Shown here in pieces: positions 53,439-62,366 of a DNA stretch of 64,000 nt. The translations under genes and the position numbers were made by a program. The stretch covers positions 930,001 to 994,000 of the forward strand of contig NZ_CP015104.1 in NCBI RefSeq assembly GCF_002214525.1, read 5' to 3'. Position 1 is the stretch's first letter. Every line of letters begins with the position of its first letter. Source of the stretch: Thermococcus sp. P6 (GTDB lineage: Archaea; Methanobacteriota_B; Thermococci; Thermococcales; Thermococcaceae). The notes below the pieces were generated by a model. It was not told the DNA's origin. It ran no database searches and saw only the letters and a list, made by a program, of their open reading frames with translations.

Positions 53439-53513
53439 ATGTTAAAGTGGAGGGTCACCCAGTGTAGTGTACATATAACTACAGAAAGTTTTATGTATTA
53501 TAAACAAAAATAA
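53439..53513 (+). CDS. Putative 24-residue small protein
   Basis: This short reading frame encodes MLKWRVTQCSVHITTESF followed by MYYKQK. It is supported by a perfect ribosome site (GGTGGT, 4 bases before the ATG) and a TATA box at the expected distance, both better than those of the following gene. The codon use is AT-rich like the island. It could be a leader peptide, a real microprotein, or the relic of a lost gene. Confidence 0.45.
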   Translation: MLKWRVTQCSVHITTESFMYYKQK

Positions 53514-53546
53514 TGTATTGTGAGAAAGTAATGGGAAGTGAGCCCA

Positions 53547-54869
53547 ATGAGATGGAAGAAGGTTATTGTCTTGAGTGTCGTGGTTTTTGTTATTCTTGCC
53601 ATTGTTCCGGCCAGTCAGGGAGTTTCGACCAGAGACTCACCAGAACTCTATTCTTTGTACTACGACTGGCTCCAAGGAAAACCCGTGGGGCTGGCAACGT
53701 TTAATATTGAACCTCATCTCGATGGAAAGCCGTTCACCGGCGAGCTGATAGTCTCGGTGATTGACTACAACTCACCCGAACCCCGGGTTGTACTGGTCAG
53801 GCGTATTAGGGGGTCGGCTTCAGTATCGTTGAAAATAGACAGGATACCCGTGGGAGTTCAAGAAAGTGTGCAATACGTTAACGGGGATTACAAACCCGTC
53901 ACAAGGACCGTGTTCAGGAATAGGGAATACTTCGTGTCCATTGTGGGGGTACATGGGAGTACCCTTTACTCCGGGGGACGATTCCTCGTGTTCGAACCCC
54001 GGAAGCCGGTAACCAGACTGCACCTGAGCATGAACCTTACCAAAAAAGTCATCGGTGAAGAGGCTGTGAAAAAACTAAAGGAGAGCAAATCAAAGATAAT
54101 ATCAGACCTCAGGAGCAAAGGGATAACCCTGAAGGAATCTGACGGTATTCTGTACAGTGCAACACCAATAGACTCGGGTGCGGATGCCAAGCCATTACCG
54201 GCTGGTGTTATCCATGCAGCTCCTTTTACCAAAGTTGAGTGGCATATCTCGTCGGGGGTAGATTCTGAACCAACGGGACTGTGGTACGATACCTTTTACC
54301 AGAATGTCCCCTACCTCCAAGACCCGGATCCTAATGGGTGGAGGAAGGGTGGCAGGAAAATTGCACTGGCAAACCTTGACGACCACGTTGTTCTGGACAA
54401 CACGAATTGCTCCTATTACAGGAAAAGGGAGGTTTTGGCAACCGTCCAATACAGAATCGATGCATACTACCTCGGGCCTCCAGATTGGCCGGTGATAGAG
54501 TATGTGATAGTTCCCCAATGGATAATGAACTTAGCTGAAGGGGCCATAAGCATGGATTCAGTACCTCCTGTTCCGAGCTACGCCGGGACGATCCATCAGT
54601 CCCCAACGTGGATAAACTTTATAGAGAACACCCACAATACTGTATTGAAACCCCGTGATACTGCATGGAAAGTGCAATCAGTTACGTTCACCTTTGGACT
54701 TGGCGGCGAAACAATAAAGGCAGATGTGAGCGTAACACTCTACAGGGTCTCTGGAATCTCCGACCCCGATTCCAAACCCCCGTACGTCAGAGTGTACGGT
54801 GCAGAGGGCGCGAAGTACTGGTACAAGAACAACGATAAGGCGAGTTATGAGGTGTACTTCCACTGGTAA
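53547..54869 (+). CDS. Secreted protein of unknown function
   Basis: This protein of about 440 residues has an N-terminal signal peptide (KKVIVLSVVVFVILAIVPASQG). The mature part is mostly beta-rich. A central lysine- and serine-rich helical segment (EEAVKKLKESKSKIISDLRSKG) precedes a Gly/Pro-rich part with a tryptophan-rich DGW-type character (TGLWYDTFYQNVPYLQDPDPNGW). I recognise no family motif or active site. GTG at 53538 is an alternative start. Base composition is AT-richer than neighbours, suggesting acquisition by transfer. Confidence 0.7.
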   Translation: MRWKKVIVLSVVVFVILAIVPASQGVSTRDSPELYSLYYDWLQGKPVGLATFNIEPHLDGKPFTGELIVSVIDYNSPEPRVVLVRRIRGSASVSLKIDRIPVGVQESVQYVNGDYKPVTRTVFRNREYFVSIVGVHGSTLYSGGRFLVFEPRKPVTRLHLSMNLTKKVIGEEAVKKLKESKSKIISDLRSKGITLKESDGILYSATPIDSGADAKPLPAGVIHAAPFTKVEWHISSGVDSEPTGLWYDTFYQNVPYLQDPDPNGWRKGGRKIALANLDDHVVLDNTNCSYYRKREVLATVQYRIDAYYLGPPDWPVIEYVIVPQWIMNLAEGAISMDSVPPVPSYAGTIHQSPTWINFIENTHNTVLKPRDTAWKVQSVTFTFGLGGETIKADVSVTLYRVSGISDPDSKPPYVRVYGAEGAKYWYKNNDKASYEVYFHW

Positions 54870-54964
54870 CCCTTTGAACTTTTTTATTTCCCTGAACTGG
54901 ACCCTTCCTTTAACATAAACACCGTCGCTACATTCTTCTCCTATTCCATCAACTTCAACAACTT

Positions 54965-55597
54965 TTAATAAATCTTGAATTCTCGAAAGACCAAGGTGTA
55001 ATTAAAGCTATGGGACACAATATCAAACTCCATCGGCAGTAATGTAGCCTTTCTTATGGTCAATATAAGCGTAGTATTGCCCTGATGAGCCGTCAGTTTA
55101 TATTCTTTTAAATCCTCAGAGACTCTTGCGTTCTCAAAGTAGGAAAGTATATGCGTTATTTCAATCTCCCTTAGATGCTCATATGAAGAACTGGACTCGT
55201 TGCAGGTTATAGTTTTATTTGCATATTTGATTTTGAACAGGTCTGGCTTTTTGAATGTGTATCTGTAAACATTCGATTCCCTTTTACCAAGAACCGATGC
55301 AGTTTCATGAATGGTAACTTCATATCCCCTTGAATTCTCAAACTTTAATTTTACCTCCTCGAGAATAATTTTTGGGTCTGAAAACTCTATCTGGGTTGAA
55401 ATTATAAATATAACACCAATCAAGGCAATGCTGATAAGTGATAGAGCAGCAACTCTCCTCTGAACATTTTTTGAAAATGCAATCCATAGAAAAATTATTA
55501 AATTCAAAACAAACAGCTCCAAAGCCAATTCCATGATGCCGTAGCCAATATAAATCCTCCGAGTTAAGAATAGCAGGGAAGTTAACGCAAAAAGCAA
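54965..55597 (-). CDS. Membrane protein with LolA-like domain, 3' part of a probably frameshifted gene
   Basis: The first ~60 residues are hydrophobic with three membrane segments (LFALTSLLFL, ELALELFVLNLIIFLWIAF, LSLISIALIGVIFIIS). A roughly 140-residue extracytoplasmic beta domain follows (EVKLKFENSRGYEVTIHETAS, YTFKKPDLFKIKYANKTITCN, ATLLPMEFDIVSHSFNYTLVFREF) resembling the LolA/LolB-type fold. The only start in frame is TTG at 55597 with no ribosome site. The frame is open back to 55619 and continues the upstream 73-residue protein if one base is added in its A6 run, so both are probably one protein of about 285 residues. Confidence 0.65.
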   Translation of the reverse strand: MLFALTSLLFLTRRIYIGYGIMELALELFVLNLIIFLWIAFSKNVQRRVAALSLISIALIGVIFIISTQIEFSDPKIILEEVKLKFENSRGYEVTIHETASVLGKRESNVYRYTFKKPDLFKIKYANKTITCNESSSSYEHLREIEITHILSYFENARVSEDLKEYKLTAHQGNTTLILTIRKATLLPMEFDIVSHSFNYTLVFREFKIY

Positions 55598-55803
55598 AGG
55601 AAGTTTCTCGGGCCTTTTTTAATCTCCTCTAATCGATTATAGAAAAGGAAGGAAATCAGTATGAAAGATAAAACCCCTACTATGAAGACTGCGATTTCAA
55701 GGGGAAAGCTATTGAGTATCTCAGGTAACAGACTCTTTTCTATATAGCAACTGAACCCAAAGAGGATAAATCCGAGAAGTGGTAGGATAGGCTTACTCTT
55801 CAT
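55582..55803 (-). CDS. Small membrane protein, 5' part of a probably frameshifted gene
   Basis: This 73-residue reading frame has two hydrophobic segments (PLLGFILFGFSCYIE and EIAVFIVGVLSFILISFLFY). It then enters a hydrophilic LEEIKK encoded by an A6 run (T6 on the plus strand at 55615-55620). Restoring or re-reading one A there changes frame into the following LolA-like gene (EEIKKRPEKLPLLFALT). Its ATG overlaps the upstream gene by 4 bases. No family is recognised. Confidence 0.6.
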   Translation of the reverse strand: MKSKPILPLLGFILFGFSCYIEKSLLPEILNSFPLEIAVFIVGVLSFILISFLFYNRLEEIKKGPRNFLCFLR

Positions 55804-56015
55804 TTCTTTTCACCCCCACCCAATTTTCTCCTCCTGTACCAAACGCGAATCGGGACGGTTAGGAGAGTAATAACTAAGGGTAGCACAACATTTAGGTAGA
55901 GTGGATAGCTCTGATTTGTATGCAGATACCACCAGCCAATTCCAACAAAAATATAAGGAAAAATCCCTATGGAACGTAAAAGCTCTTCTTTCAAGATTCT
56001 GTCCATTGTTACCAT
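55800..56015 (-). CDS. Small two-helix membrane protein
   Basis: This 71-residue protein has two membrane helices (IFPYIFVGIGWWYLH and LNVVLPLVITLLTVPIRVWY) and a basic tail RRRKLGGGEKK. A TATA box TTATATAAAAG (about 56030-56041) lies 15-26 bases before the ATG at 56015; the ATG at 56006 would fit better spacing. It heads the three-gene AT-rich minus-strand operon. Function unknown. Confidence 0.6.
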   Translation of the reverse strand: MVTMDRILKEELLRSIGIFPYIFVGIGWWYLHTNQSYPLYLNVVLPLVITLLTVPIRVWYRRRKLGGGEKK

Positions 56016-56168
56016 ACTTCAACATACGTTAGCTTTTATATAACATTTACGGTCTTCTTCATGGACTTACAGCATAAAAGCAGAATAGGATGCATGTTGC
56101 CATACCAATTTTGACTTCCAGAGATGGAAAGGATTTTTAACCCCTCCCCGGGAGTTTCAGTGAGGAGC

Positions 56169-56618
56169 ATGCTGAAGGAGATCGCCGGGCTCGATGAGGG
56201 GGTCGTTTTAATAACCGGAGATGGAAAGAGGATCGCGAGGGTGTACCTGAACTCCTGGGCGAAGAGGGGCAAGAGGATACTCGCCGAAGGCCTGCCCTTT
56301 CGGATAGAGGGCGAGGTTTACCTGGGTTCCCCCTTTGAGAACGATGGATTCGACGTTTACCTGCTGATTGACCCCCTTTCGCGTTCGAAGGCAGATAGGA
56401 AAACGCTGAGGGAGTGGATTTCCTCCCACAGGGACAGACTCGTCCTGCTCTACGAGCGCAGGTACGTGAAGGACTCGATAACCCGCTACCGTCTGAGAGA
56501 GCTCCTCGATTATCTGGTGGCGTACAGGCGGGAGACGGTCGGTTTCGAGAGGATCGACGTTATGAGGTTCGAGGGCGGAAGGGTCGTCGAGAGCAGAACC
56601 TACGTCAGGAAGCACTGA
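56169..56618 (+). CDS. Hypothetical soluble protein
   Basis: This 149-residue alpha-beta protein (MLKEIAGLDEGVVLITGDGKRIARVYLNSWAKRG) has a hydrophobic strand FDVYLLIDPLS and helices rich in Arg and Lys (DRKTLREWISSHRDRLVLLYERRYV). I recognise no family. A TATA-like GGATTTTTAACC at 56130-56141 places transcription start near 56160-56169. GTG at 56160, preceded by GGGAG, is an alternative start. Its GC-rich composition marks the right edge of the AT-rich island. Confidence 0.6.
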   Translation: MLKEIAGLDEGVVLITGDGKRIARVYLNSWAKRGKRILAEGLPFRIEGEVYLGSPFENDGFDVYLLIDPLSRSKADRKTLREWISSHRDRLVLLYERRYVKDSITRYRLRELLDYLVAYRRETVGFERIDVMRFEGGRVVESRTYVRKH

Positions 56619-56704
56619 GGTTTACCAGGATGCCCGGGCCGGTCACTTCCCGGGAGTTCATAATAATTATATATGACTAAGTCTTCGCTCATTGGGTGAT
56701 GAAG

Positions 56705-57610
56705 GTGCTGGGAAAACTCAGGGAGAAGTTAAACTCCTTTGTGGATAAGGTTTCTCAGACTGAAATAAGCGAAAAGGACGTTGAGAACGCCCTCTGGGAT
56801 CTGGAGATAGAGCTGCTCGAGGCGGACGTAGCCCTCGAAACCGTCGAGGAGCTGAAGGAGAGGATAAAAAGGAAGCTCGTCGGTCAGAAGGTCAGGATAG
56901 GGACGAACAAAAGGGAGATAGTCGAAAAGGCCGTTCGAGAGGCTGTCCTCGAGGTCCTCACGCCCGAAAATAGGATAGACCTTCTGGAGATGATCAGGTC
57001 GAAGGAGGAGAAGCCCTTCGTTATAGCCTTCGTTGGTTTCAATGGCTCGGGAAAGACTACCACCATAGCCAAACTCGCTCACTGGCTCCGGAAGAATGGT
57101 CTGAGCGTCGTCATAGCGGCGAGCGATACGTTCAGGGCCGGAGCTATAGAGCAGGTCGAGGAGCATGCAAAGCGCCTTGGGGTGAGGGTCATAAAGCACT
57201 CCTACGGCGCCGATCCCGCGGCGGTTGCCTACGATGCCATTCAGCACGCCAGGGCGAGGGGCGTTGACGTTGTCCTCATAGACACCGCCGGAAGGAACGA
57301 ACTTAACAGGAACCTCATGGACGAGATGAAAAAGATAGCGAGGGTTGCGAAGCCCGATCTGGTGATATTCGTCGGCGACAGTCTGGCCGGCAACTCGGTG
57401 GTCGAACAGGCGAGGCAGTTCAACGACGCCGTCAGAATCGACGGGGTGATCCTCACGAAGCTGGACGCCGATGCGAGGGGCGGGGCAGCCCTGAGCATAA
57501 GCCACGTTATAGGCGCGCCAATACTCTTCGTCGGCGTCGGGCAGGGCTACGATGACCTGAGGCCCTTCGACGAGAAGTGGTTCGCCGGGAGGATCTTCGG
57601 GGAATCTTAA
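56705..57610 (+). CDS. ftsY: Signal recognition particle receptor FtsY
   Basis: This GTPase of about 301 residues docks SRP-ribosome complexes at the membrane. It has an N-domain helical bundle (residues 1-95) and a G domain with [19 protein letters not shown] (P-loop), [54 protein letters not shown] and [17 protein letters not shown] place the start at GTG 56705 because GGTGAT lies 5 bases upstream; GTG 56696 or ATG 56699 are alternatives. A TATA box (ATTATATATG) is at about 56667. It overlaps surE by 4 bases, convergent. Confidence 0.97.
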   Translation: MLGKLREKLNSFVDKVSQTEISEKDVENALWDLEIELLEADVALETVEELKERIKRKLVGQKVRIGTNKREIVEKAVREAVLEVLTPENRIDLLEMIRSKEEKPFVIAFVGFNGSGKTTTIAKLAHWLRKNGLSVVIAASDTFRAGAIEQVEEHAKRLGVRVIKHSYGADPAAVAYDAIQHARARGVDVVLIDTAGRNELNRNLMDEMKKIARVAKPDLVIFVGDSLAGNSVVEQARQFNDAVRIDGVILTKLDADARGGAALSISHVIGAPILFVGVGQGYDDLRPFDEKWFAGRIFGES

Positions 57611-58377
57611 AGGAGTTCCTTTATCTCCTCCGGATCCACGCGGGCGGTCATGTCTATGTTTATGGGCGTGACGCTGACTTTTCTCTCCACTTTGAGGGCG
57701 TGGCTATCCGTTCCGGGTTCGAACTTCTCGCACTTCCTTCCGACCACCCAGTAGTAGGGATGCCCCCTCGGGTCGATCCTCTCCTCGACCGTCGGTCTGT
57801 ACCTCCTTCTCGCGAGCCTCGTTACTGCTATTTTCGTGCTTGGCGTTGCATTCCCCGGCACGTTCACGTTGAGCATGTCGACCCCTTCGGGAAAGCCTCT
57901 CTTGAGGATCCTCTTTGAGATTCTCCTGAGGAAGTACGCCGCGGTTGAGAAGTCGATCCCCTCGCCTTCTCCGAGGGTCTTCCTCCAGTCGACCTCGAGG
58001 CTGATGGCAACGCTCGGAATCCCGTGGGTGGCCGCCTCTATGGCCGCGGATGCCGTGCCCGAGACGGTTATCTCCGTGCTGAGGTTCTCGCCGAGGTTGA
58101 TGCCGCTTATGGCAAGGTCGAAGTCATCGAAGCGGGCGAGGGCGAAGATGACACAATCCGTCGGCGTCCCGTCGAGACCGTACGAAACCTTCGCCCCGGG
58201 GAGGTTAACGAGCTTTGCCCTGAGCGGTCTGTGAAGCGTCATGGCCCTGCCGCTGGCGCTCCTCTGGAAAAGCGGGGCAACGACGTAAACCTCGCCGAGA
58301 TCCTTTAGGGCCTCAACCGCCGCCCGGATGCCCTTTGAGTATATCCCGTCGTCGTTCGTTACGAATATTCTTGGCAT
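57607..58377 (-). CDS. surE: 5'/3'-nucleotidase SurE
   Basis: This 256-residue metal-dependent phosphatase removes phosphate from nucleoside monophosphates. [21 protein letters not shown] holds the catalytic Asp pair, and [43 protein letters not shown] and VNVPGNA complete the signature. Length matches the family. It may link with nucleoside salvage seen elsewhere in the window. Confidence 0.96.
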   Translation of the reverse strand: MPRIFVTNDDGIYSKGIRAAVEALKDLGEVYVVAPLFQRSASGRAMTLHRPLRAKLVNLPGAKVSYGLDGTPTDCVIFALARFDDFDLAISGINLGENLSTEITVSGTASAAIEAATHGIPSVAISLEVDWRKTLGEGEGIDFSTAAYFLRRISKRILKRGFPEGVDMLNVNVPGNATPSTKIAVTRLARRRYRPTVEERIDPRGHPYYWVVGRKCEKFEPGTDSHALKVERKVSVTPINIDMTARVDPEEIKELL

Positions 58378-58436
58378 GGGGTTGAATCTACCTCACATTT
58401 AAAAACCCTGACCCCCAGCCGGCTTCAGGTGAGAGA

Positions 58437-59411
58437 ATGACCTACTGGACTGCCGAAGACAACGTCGCCGGAAGACCCGGAACGGCGCTCTTTGTGATAC
58501 TCCCAACCGTTGGATGCTATCGCTTCAGGATCGGCAAGGCCTGTTACATGTGCTCCTACCCGGCTGATGCTCCAAAGGTTAAGTGGAGTCAGGACGAGCT
58601 GGTTAACTACCTGAGGGAAGCCCTGAGGAAGATCGAGGGCAGGGAGGGGCCCTTTGCCGTGAGAATCTTCACCTCCGGCTCCTTCCTCGACAACGGCGAG
58701 CTGAAACCTGAAACGAGGAGGAGGATGTTTGAACTCCTCTCTGGGATGGAGAACGTCGAGGAGATAGTGGTGGAGAGCAGGAGCGAGCTGGTCCGTTACG
58801 ATGCCGTGAGGGAGCTCGCTGATGTGGTCCCTGACAGGCACTTTGAGGTTGCGATAGGCCTCGAAACCGCCAGCGACGACGTGGCGGAAGTTTCGATCAA
58901 CAAGGGCAACACTTTCTCCGACTTCGTGAGGGCTTCGGAGACGGTTAGAAAGGCCGGTGCGAGGGTTAAGACCTACCTCCTGCTGAAGCCCATCTTCCTC
59001 TCCGAGCGCGACGGCATGGTCGACGTCAGGGAGAGCATCCTCAGGGCGGAACCCTACACGGACACCTTCTCGATAAACATAACGGACATCCAGAGGGGAA
59101 CCCTCTACGAAAGGCTCTGGGAGAGGAACGAGTACCGCCCGCCGTGGCTCTGGAGTGCGGTCGATGTCCTCATCTGGGCGAAGAAGAGGTTTCCCGACAA
59201 AAGGATCCTCAGCGATCCCGTTGGAGCCGGTTCCGTTAGGGGCCCCCACAACTGCCTCACGGAGTACGACAGGGTCATAGGAAGGGCCATAAAGAAGTTC
59301 TCCGCCACTCAGGATTTGAGCTACCTCGAGAACCTCCGCCCGGAGTGCAGGGAAAGGTGGAGTTACATCGTGGAGAAGGGCCTCCTCGACTGGCAGCTGG
59401 TGACGTGGTAG
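58437..59411 (+). CDS. Archaeosine biosynthesis radical SAM protein RaSEA
   Basis: This 324-residue protein has a radical SAM cysteine cluster VGCYRFRIGKACYMCSYPA at about residues 22-40 (with an unusual spacing C-x7-C-x2-C typical of this family). GSFLDNGE (SAM-binding GGE-like), VVESRSEL, VAIGLETASDDV and KTYLLLKP follow, giving an Elp3-like barrel. RaSEA works with ArcS to turn the lysine-adduct on preQ0-tRNA into archaeosine. GGTGAGAGA precedes the ATG. TgtA, the earlier enzyme, is at 33-35 kb. Confidence 0.88.
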   Translation: MTYWTAEDNVAGRPGTALFVILPTVGCYRFRIGKACYMCSYPADAPKVKWSQDELVNYLREALRKIEGREGPFAVRIFTSGSFLDNGELKPETRRRMFELLSGMENVEEIVVESRSELVRYDAVRELADVVPDRHFEVAIGLETASDDVAEVSINKGNTFSDFVRASETVRKAGARVKTYLLLKPIFLSERDGMVDVRESILRAEPYTDTFSINITDIQRGTLYERLWERNEYRPPWLWSAVDVLIWAKKRFPDKRILSDPVGAGSVRGPHNCLTEYDRVIGRAIKKFSATQDLSYLENLRPECRERWSYIVEKGLLDWQLVTW

Positions 59412-59530
59412 ACCCTTTTATTCCCCTCTTCGGCCGGATTTCGTTTTTTGTGGTGAACCCTTAAGGACATAAGCGAAACCTTTAAATTTTGACAAACGTA
59501 AAATCATCAAACGGGTCACGGGTGATGCTT

Positions 59531-59800
59531 ATGGCCGAAGGTTCAAAAACCGCTGTTGAAAAGGAGGGTTACCTCGTTACGGGCAGGGCCACCGGCGTGG
59601 TTGAGATCGACGTGGACACTTTTCTCTGCAAGGGCTGTGGAATATGCGTTGAGATGTGTCCGAGAAAGGTCTTCGAGTGGAGCGAGGAGCTGAGTGAAAA
59701 GGGCGTTCATTATCCGGTTCCGGTCAAGGCTGAGCGTTGCGTCAAGTGCAAGCTCTGCGAGCTCCTCTGCCCGGATTTCGCGATATCCGTAAGGTGGTGA
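59531..59800 (+). CDS. korD: 2-oxoacid:ferredoxin oxidoreductase delta subunit (2[4Fe-4S] ferredoxin)
   Basis: This 89-residue ferredoxin-like subunit has two clusters (CKGCGICVEMCPRKVFE and CVKCKLCELLCPDFAI), passing electrons from the TPP site to free ferredoxin. The second of two ATGs (59531) has GGTGAT 4 bases upstream. A TATA element CCTTTAAATTTTG lies near 59479. It heads the kor operon. Confidence 0.93.
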   Translation: MAEGSKTAVEKEGYLVTGRATGVVEIDVDTFLCKGCGICVEMCPRKVFEWSEELSEKGVHYPVPVKAERCVKCKLCELLCPDFAISVRW

Positions 59801-59803
59801 GTT

Positions 59804-60994
59804 ATGATCGTCCGAGGCGACGAGCCCGAACAGCTCGGGCTCCTGAGGAAGCTCTACAAACCGGGAAACTACTTCCTTCAGGGCAACGAAGCCCTCTCCT
59901 ACGGGGCTCTTTTCGCGGGCTGCAGGTTCTACGCGGGTTATCCGATAACCCCCTCAAGTGAAATCGCCGAAACCATGGCCCGGGAGCTCCCGAAGCTTCG
60001 CGGCTACTACCTCCAGATGGAGGATGAGATAGCGAGCATAGCGGCCATGATAGGTGCCTCGTGGACGGGCTTCAAGGTCATGACCGCAACGAGCGGGCCG
60101 GGCTTCAGTCTTATGCAGGAAAACCTTGGCTACGCGGTCATGACCGAAACACCGCTCGTTCTCGTTGACGTCCAGAGGAGCGGGCCAAGCACCGGGCAGG
60201 CGACCAAGGGAGCTCAGGGAGACTTCTTTCAGGCGAGGTGGGGGACCCACGGCGACCATCCGATCGTTGCCATCTCCCCGGTCAGCGCTCAGGACGCGTT
60301 CTGGGAGATCATAAGGGCCTTCAACGTATCTGAGAGACTCAGGACCCCCGTGGTTTTCCTCTTTGACGGCGTTCTGGCCCACACGAGGGAGCAGGTGAGG
60401 ATACCTGACGTTTCCGAGGTCGAGATAACCTACCGCAGGCTTCCCGCGGGTGAGGAGGATGCCAGGCTTCCCTTTGGGGACCCCTACGGCGACGGCGTTC
60501 CACCCATGCCCCTCTTCGGTCACGGTTACTTCACCCACGTAACGGGCTCCACCCACATGGAGAACGGCCTGAGGGACGTTTACACCCCCGAGGTCCACGA
60601 CAGGCTCGTTAAACGGCTCCACAGGAAGATTGAGAAGAACCGCTCGGTTTATGAGCGCAACGAGGAGCATTTCACCGACGATGCCGAGGTGCTCGTCGTC
60701 AGCTGGGGGGTAACGGCGAGGCCCGCTCTCGGGGCCGTCCTCAGGGCGAGGGAGGAGGGCATAAAGGCCGGCCTCTTCGTGCCGAAGACGGTCCATCCCT
60801 TCCCCGGGGAGAGGATGAGGGAGCTCGGAAAGCGCGTCAGGGCCATACTCGTTCCCGAGATGAACCTCGGCCAGATGAGGCTCGAGGTTGAGCGCTACGT
60901 TAACGACGACGTTCTCGTCCGGGGGGTAAACAGGATAGGTGGCGTGCCGCTAACGGTTGACGAAATACTCCGCGAGATAAGGGGTGTTGCCTGA
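59804..60994 (+). CDS. korA: 2-oxoacid:ferredoxin oxidoreductase alpha subunit (first set)
   Basis: This 396-residue alpha subunit has AGCRFYAGYPITPSSEIAE, MEDEIASIAAMIGASWTGFKVMTATSGPGFSLMQE, LVDVQRSGPSTGQATKGAQGD and the C-terminal VPEMNLGQMRLEVER. These are hallmarks of the 2-oxoglutarate:ferredoxin oxidoreductase group. It lies 3 bases after the delta gene and overlaps the beta gene by one base. Stretches of its DNA are nearly identical to the second alpha gene. Confidence 0.93.
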   Translation: MIVRGDEPEQLGLLRKLYKPGNYFLQGNEALSYGALFAGCRFYAGYPITPSSEIAETMARELPKLRGYYLQMEDEIASIAAMIGASWTGFKVMTATSGPGFSLMQENLGYAVMTETPLVLVDVQRSGPSTGQATKGAQGDFFQARWGTHGDHPIVAISPVSAQDAFWEIIRAFNVSERLRTPVVFLFDGVLAHTREQVRIPDVSEVEITYRRLPAGEEDARLPFGDPYGDGVPPMPLFGHGYFTHVTGSTHMENGLRDVYTPEVHDRLVKRLHRKIEKNRSVYERNEEHFTDDAEVLVVSWGVTARPALGAVLRAREEGIKAGLFVPKTVHPFPGERMRELGKRVRAILVPEMNLGQMRLEVERYVNDDVLVRGVNRIGGVPLTVDEILREIRGVA

Positions 60995-61848
60995 TGGTCA
61001 AGAAGATTTACTCCACTTACCCGATGGTTAAGTACCTCCGGCGGGAGGCCCTTCCCACGGCACTCTGTCCCGGCTGTGGCGGTGGAACGGTTCTCAACGC
61101 CTTCGCCAACGCCGTCGATGCCCTGAAGATCGACCCGAGGGATCTCGTGGTGGTCAGCGGGATAGGCTGCTCGGCGTGGATAGCGTCGCCCTACTTCCTT
61201 GCCGACACCCTTCACACGACCCACGGGAGGGCCATAGCCTTTGCAACGGGCGTCAAGGTCGGCCTGCCGGATAAGAAGGTGGTCGTTATAAGCGGCGACG
61301 GTGATCTGGCGAGCATTGGCGGAAACCACATCATCCACGCGGCCCGGAGGAACGTGGACATCACGGTTATCCTCGTGAACAACTTCACCTACGGGATGAC
61401 GGGCGGACAGGTGGCACCGACAACGCCGGTGGGAGCGAAGACCACCACCAGCCCCTACGGGAACGTTGAGCACCCGCTCCCCATCGCCGAGACCGTGGCC
61501 GCCGCTGGAGCGAGCTACGTTGCCAGATGGACCACGGCTCACGTTTACCAGCTCATAGAGAGCATCAAGAGGGCCCTTCAGGTTAAGGGGTTCTCCCTCG
61601 TGGAGGTCATCTCCCAGTGCCCCGTCCAGTTCGGAAGGAGGAACAGGATGAAGGAACCCGCCGAGATGCTCCGCTGGTTCCTGAAGAACTCGGTGCCCGT
61701 TTCCAGGGCGAGGAATATGAAACCAGAGGAGCTCGAGGGGAAGTTCATCGTTGGGGAGATCGTCAGCAGGAAGAGACCCGAGTTCACGGATGAACTCAAC
61801 GGCATCATCGAAGAGGTTCAGGAGAGGCTTGGACTCAGGGAGGGATGA
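60994..61848 (+). CDS. korB: 2-oxoacid:ferredoxin oxidoreductase beta subunit (first set)
   Basis: This 284-residue thiamine-diphosphate subunit has LCPGCGGGTVLNAF, SGIGCSAW, THGRAIAFATGVK, ISGDGDLASIGGNH and NNFTYGMTGGQVAPTTP, the GDG-NN TPP/Mg site at about residues 95-135. It probably oxidises 2-oxoglutarate to succinyl-CoA with its alpha, gamma and delta partners. It overlaps the gamma gene by 4 bases. Confidence 0.94.
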   Translation: MVKKIYSTYPMVKYLRREALPTALCPGCGGGTVLNAFANAVDALKIDPRDLVVVSGIGCSAWIASPYFLADTLHTTHGRAIAFATGVKVGLPDKKVVVISGDGDLASIGGNHIIHAARRNVDITVILVNNFTYGMTGGQVAPTTPVGAKTTTSPYGNVEHPLPIAETVAAAGASYVARWTTAHVYQLIESIKRALQVKGFSLVEVISQCPVQFGRRNRMKEPAEMLRWFLKNSVPVSRARNMKPEELEGKFIVGEIVSRKRPEFTDELNGIIEEVQERLGLREG

Positions 61849-62366
61849 TCATGCAGATAAGGTTCGCCGGAATAGGCGGTCAGGGCGTTGTTCTGGCCGG
61901 GGTCATACTTGGAGAGGCCGCGGCCATAGAGGGCCTGAACGTTCTCCAGACGCAGGACTACAGTTCGGCTAGCAGGGGCGGTCACTCCATATCGGACGTC
62001 ATAATATCGAAGGGGCCGATTTACGACCTCATGGTTACAGAAGCGGACGTTCTGGTGGCACTCGCCCAGCTCGGTTACGAGACTGCAAAGGACGTGCTCA
62101 GGAAGGACGGACTCCTGATCGTCGATACAGACCTCGTGAAACCCGAAAGGGATCACGTGGGTGCCCCGTTCACGAGGCTGGCCGAGGAGAGCACCGGGCT
62201 TGCCCTGACCGTCAACATGGTGGCCCTCGGCTACCTCGTGGCGAAAACCGGGGTGGTGAAGAAGGAGAGCGTCGAGGAAGCGATAAGGAGACGCGTTCCC
62301 AGAGGAACCGAGGAGATAAACATAAGGGCCTTCAGGGCCGGTTACGAGAGAGGGGTGATATCATGA
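61845..62366 (+). CDS. korC: 2-oxoacid:ferredoxin oxidoreductase gamma subunit
   Basis: This 173-residue CoA-binding gamma subunit begins IRFAGIGGQGVVLAGVILGEAAA and has QDYSSASRGGHSISDVIIS and VNMVALGYLVAKTG. It is tightly coupled on both sides (4-base overlaps). It may serve both alpha-beta pairs, since the second set begins at once afterwards. Confidence 0.94.
   Translation: MIMQIRFAGIGGQGVVLAGVILGEAAAIEGLNVLQTQDYSSASRGGHSISDVIISKGPIYDLMVTEADVLVALAQLGYETAKDVLRKDGLLIVDTDLVKPERDHVGAPFTRLAEESTGLALTVNMVALGYLVAKTGVVKKESVEEAIRRRVPRGTEEINIRAFRAGYERGVIS

Noticed and set aside
53190-53513. 107-codon frame reading through the bmp signal region
   Set aside because: Its first part is antisense to the bmp lipoprotein start. 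Only the last 24 codons, after a ribosome site, are plausible.
55810-56025. 71-codon frame overlapping the first island membrane gene
   Set aside because: It is the same strand in another frame and hydrophilic with scattered Cys, while the alternative frame gives two clean membrane helices.
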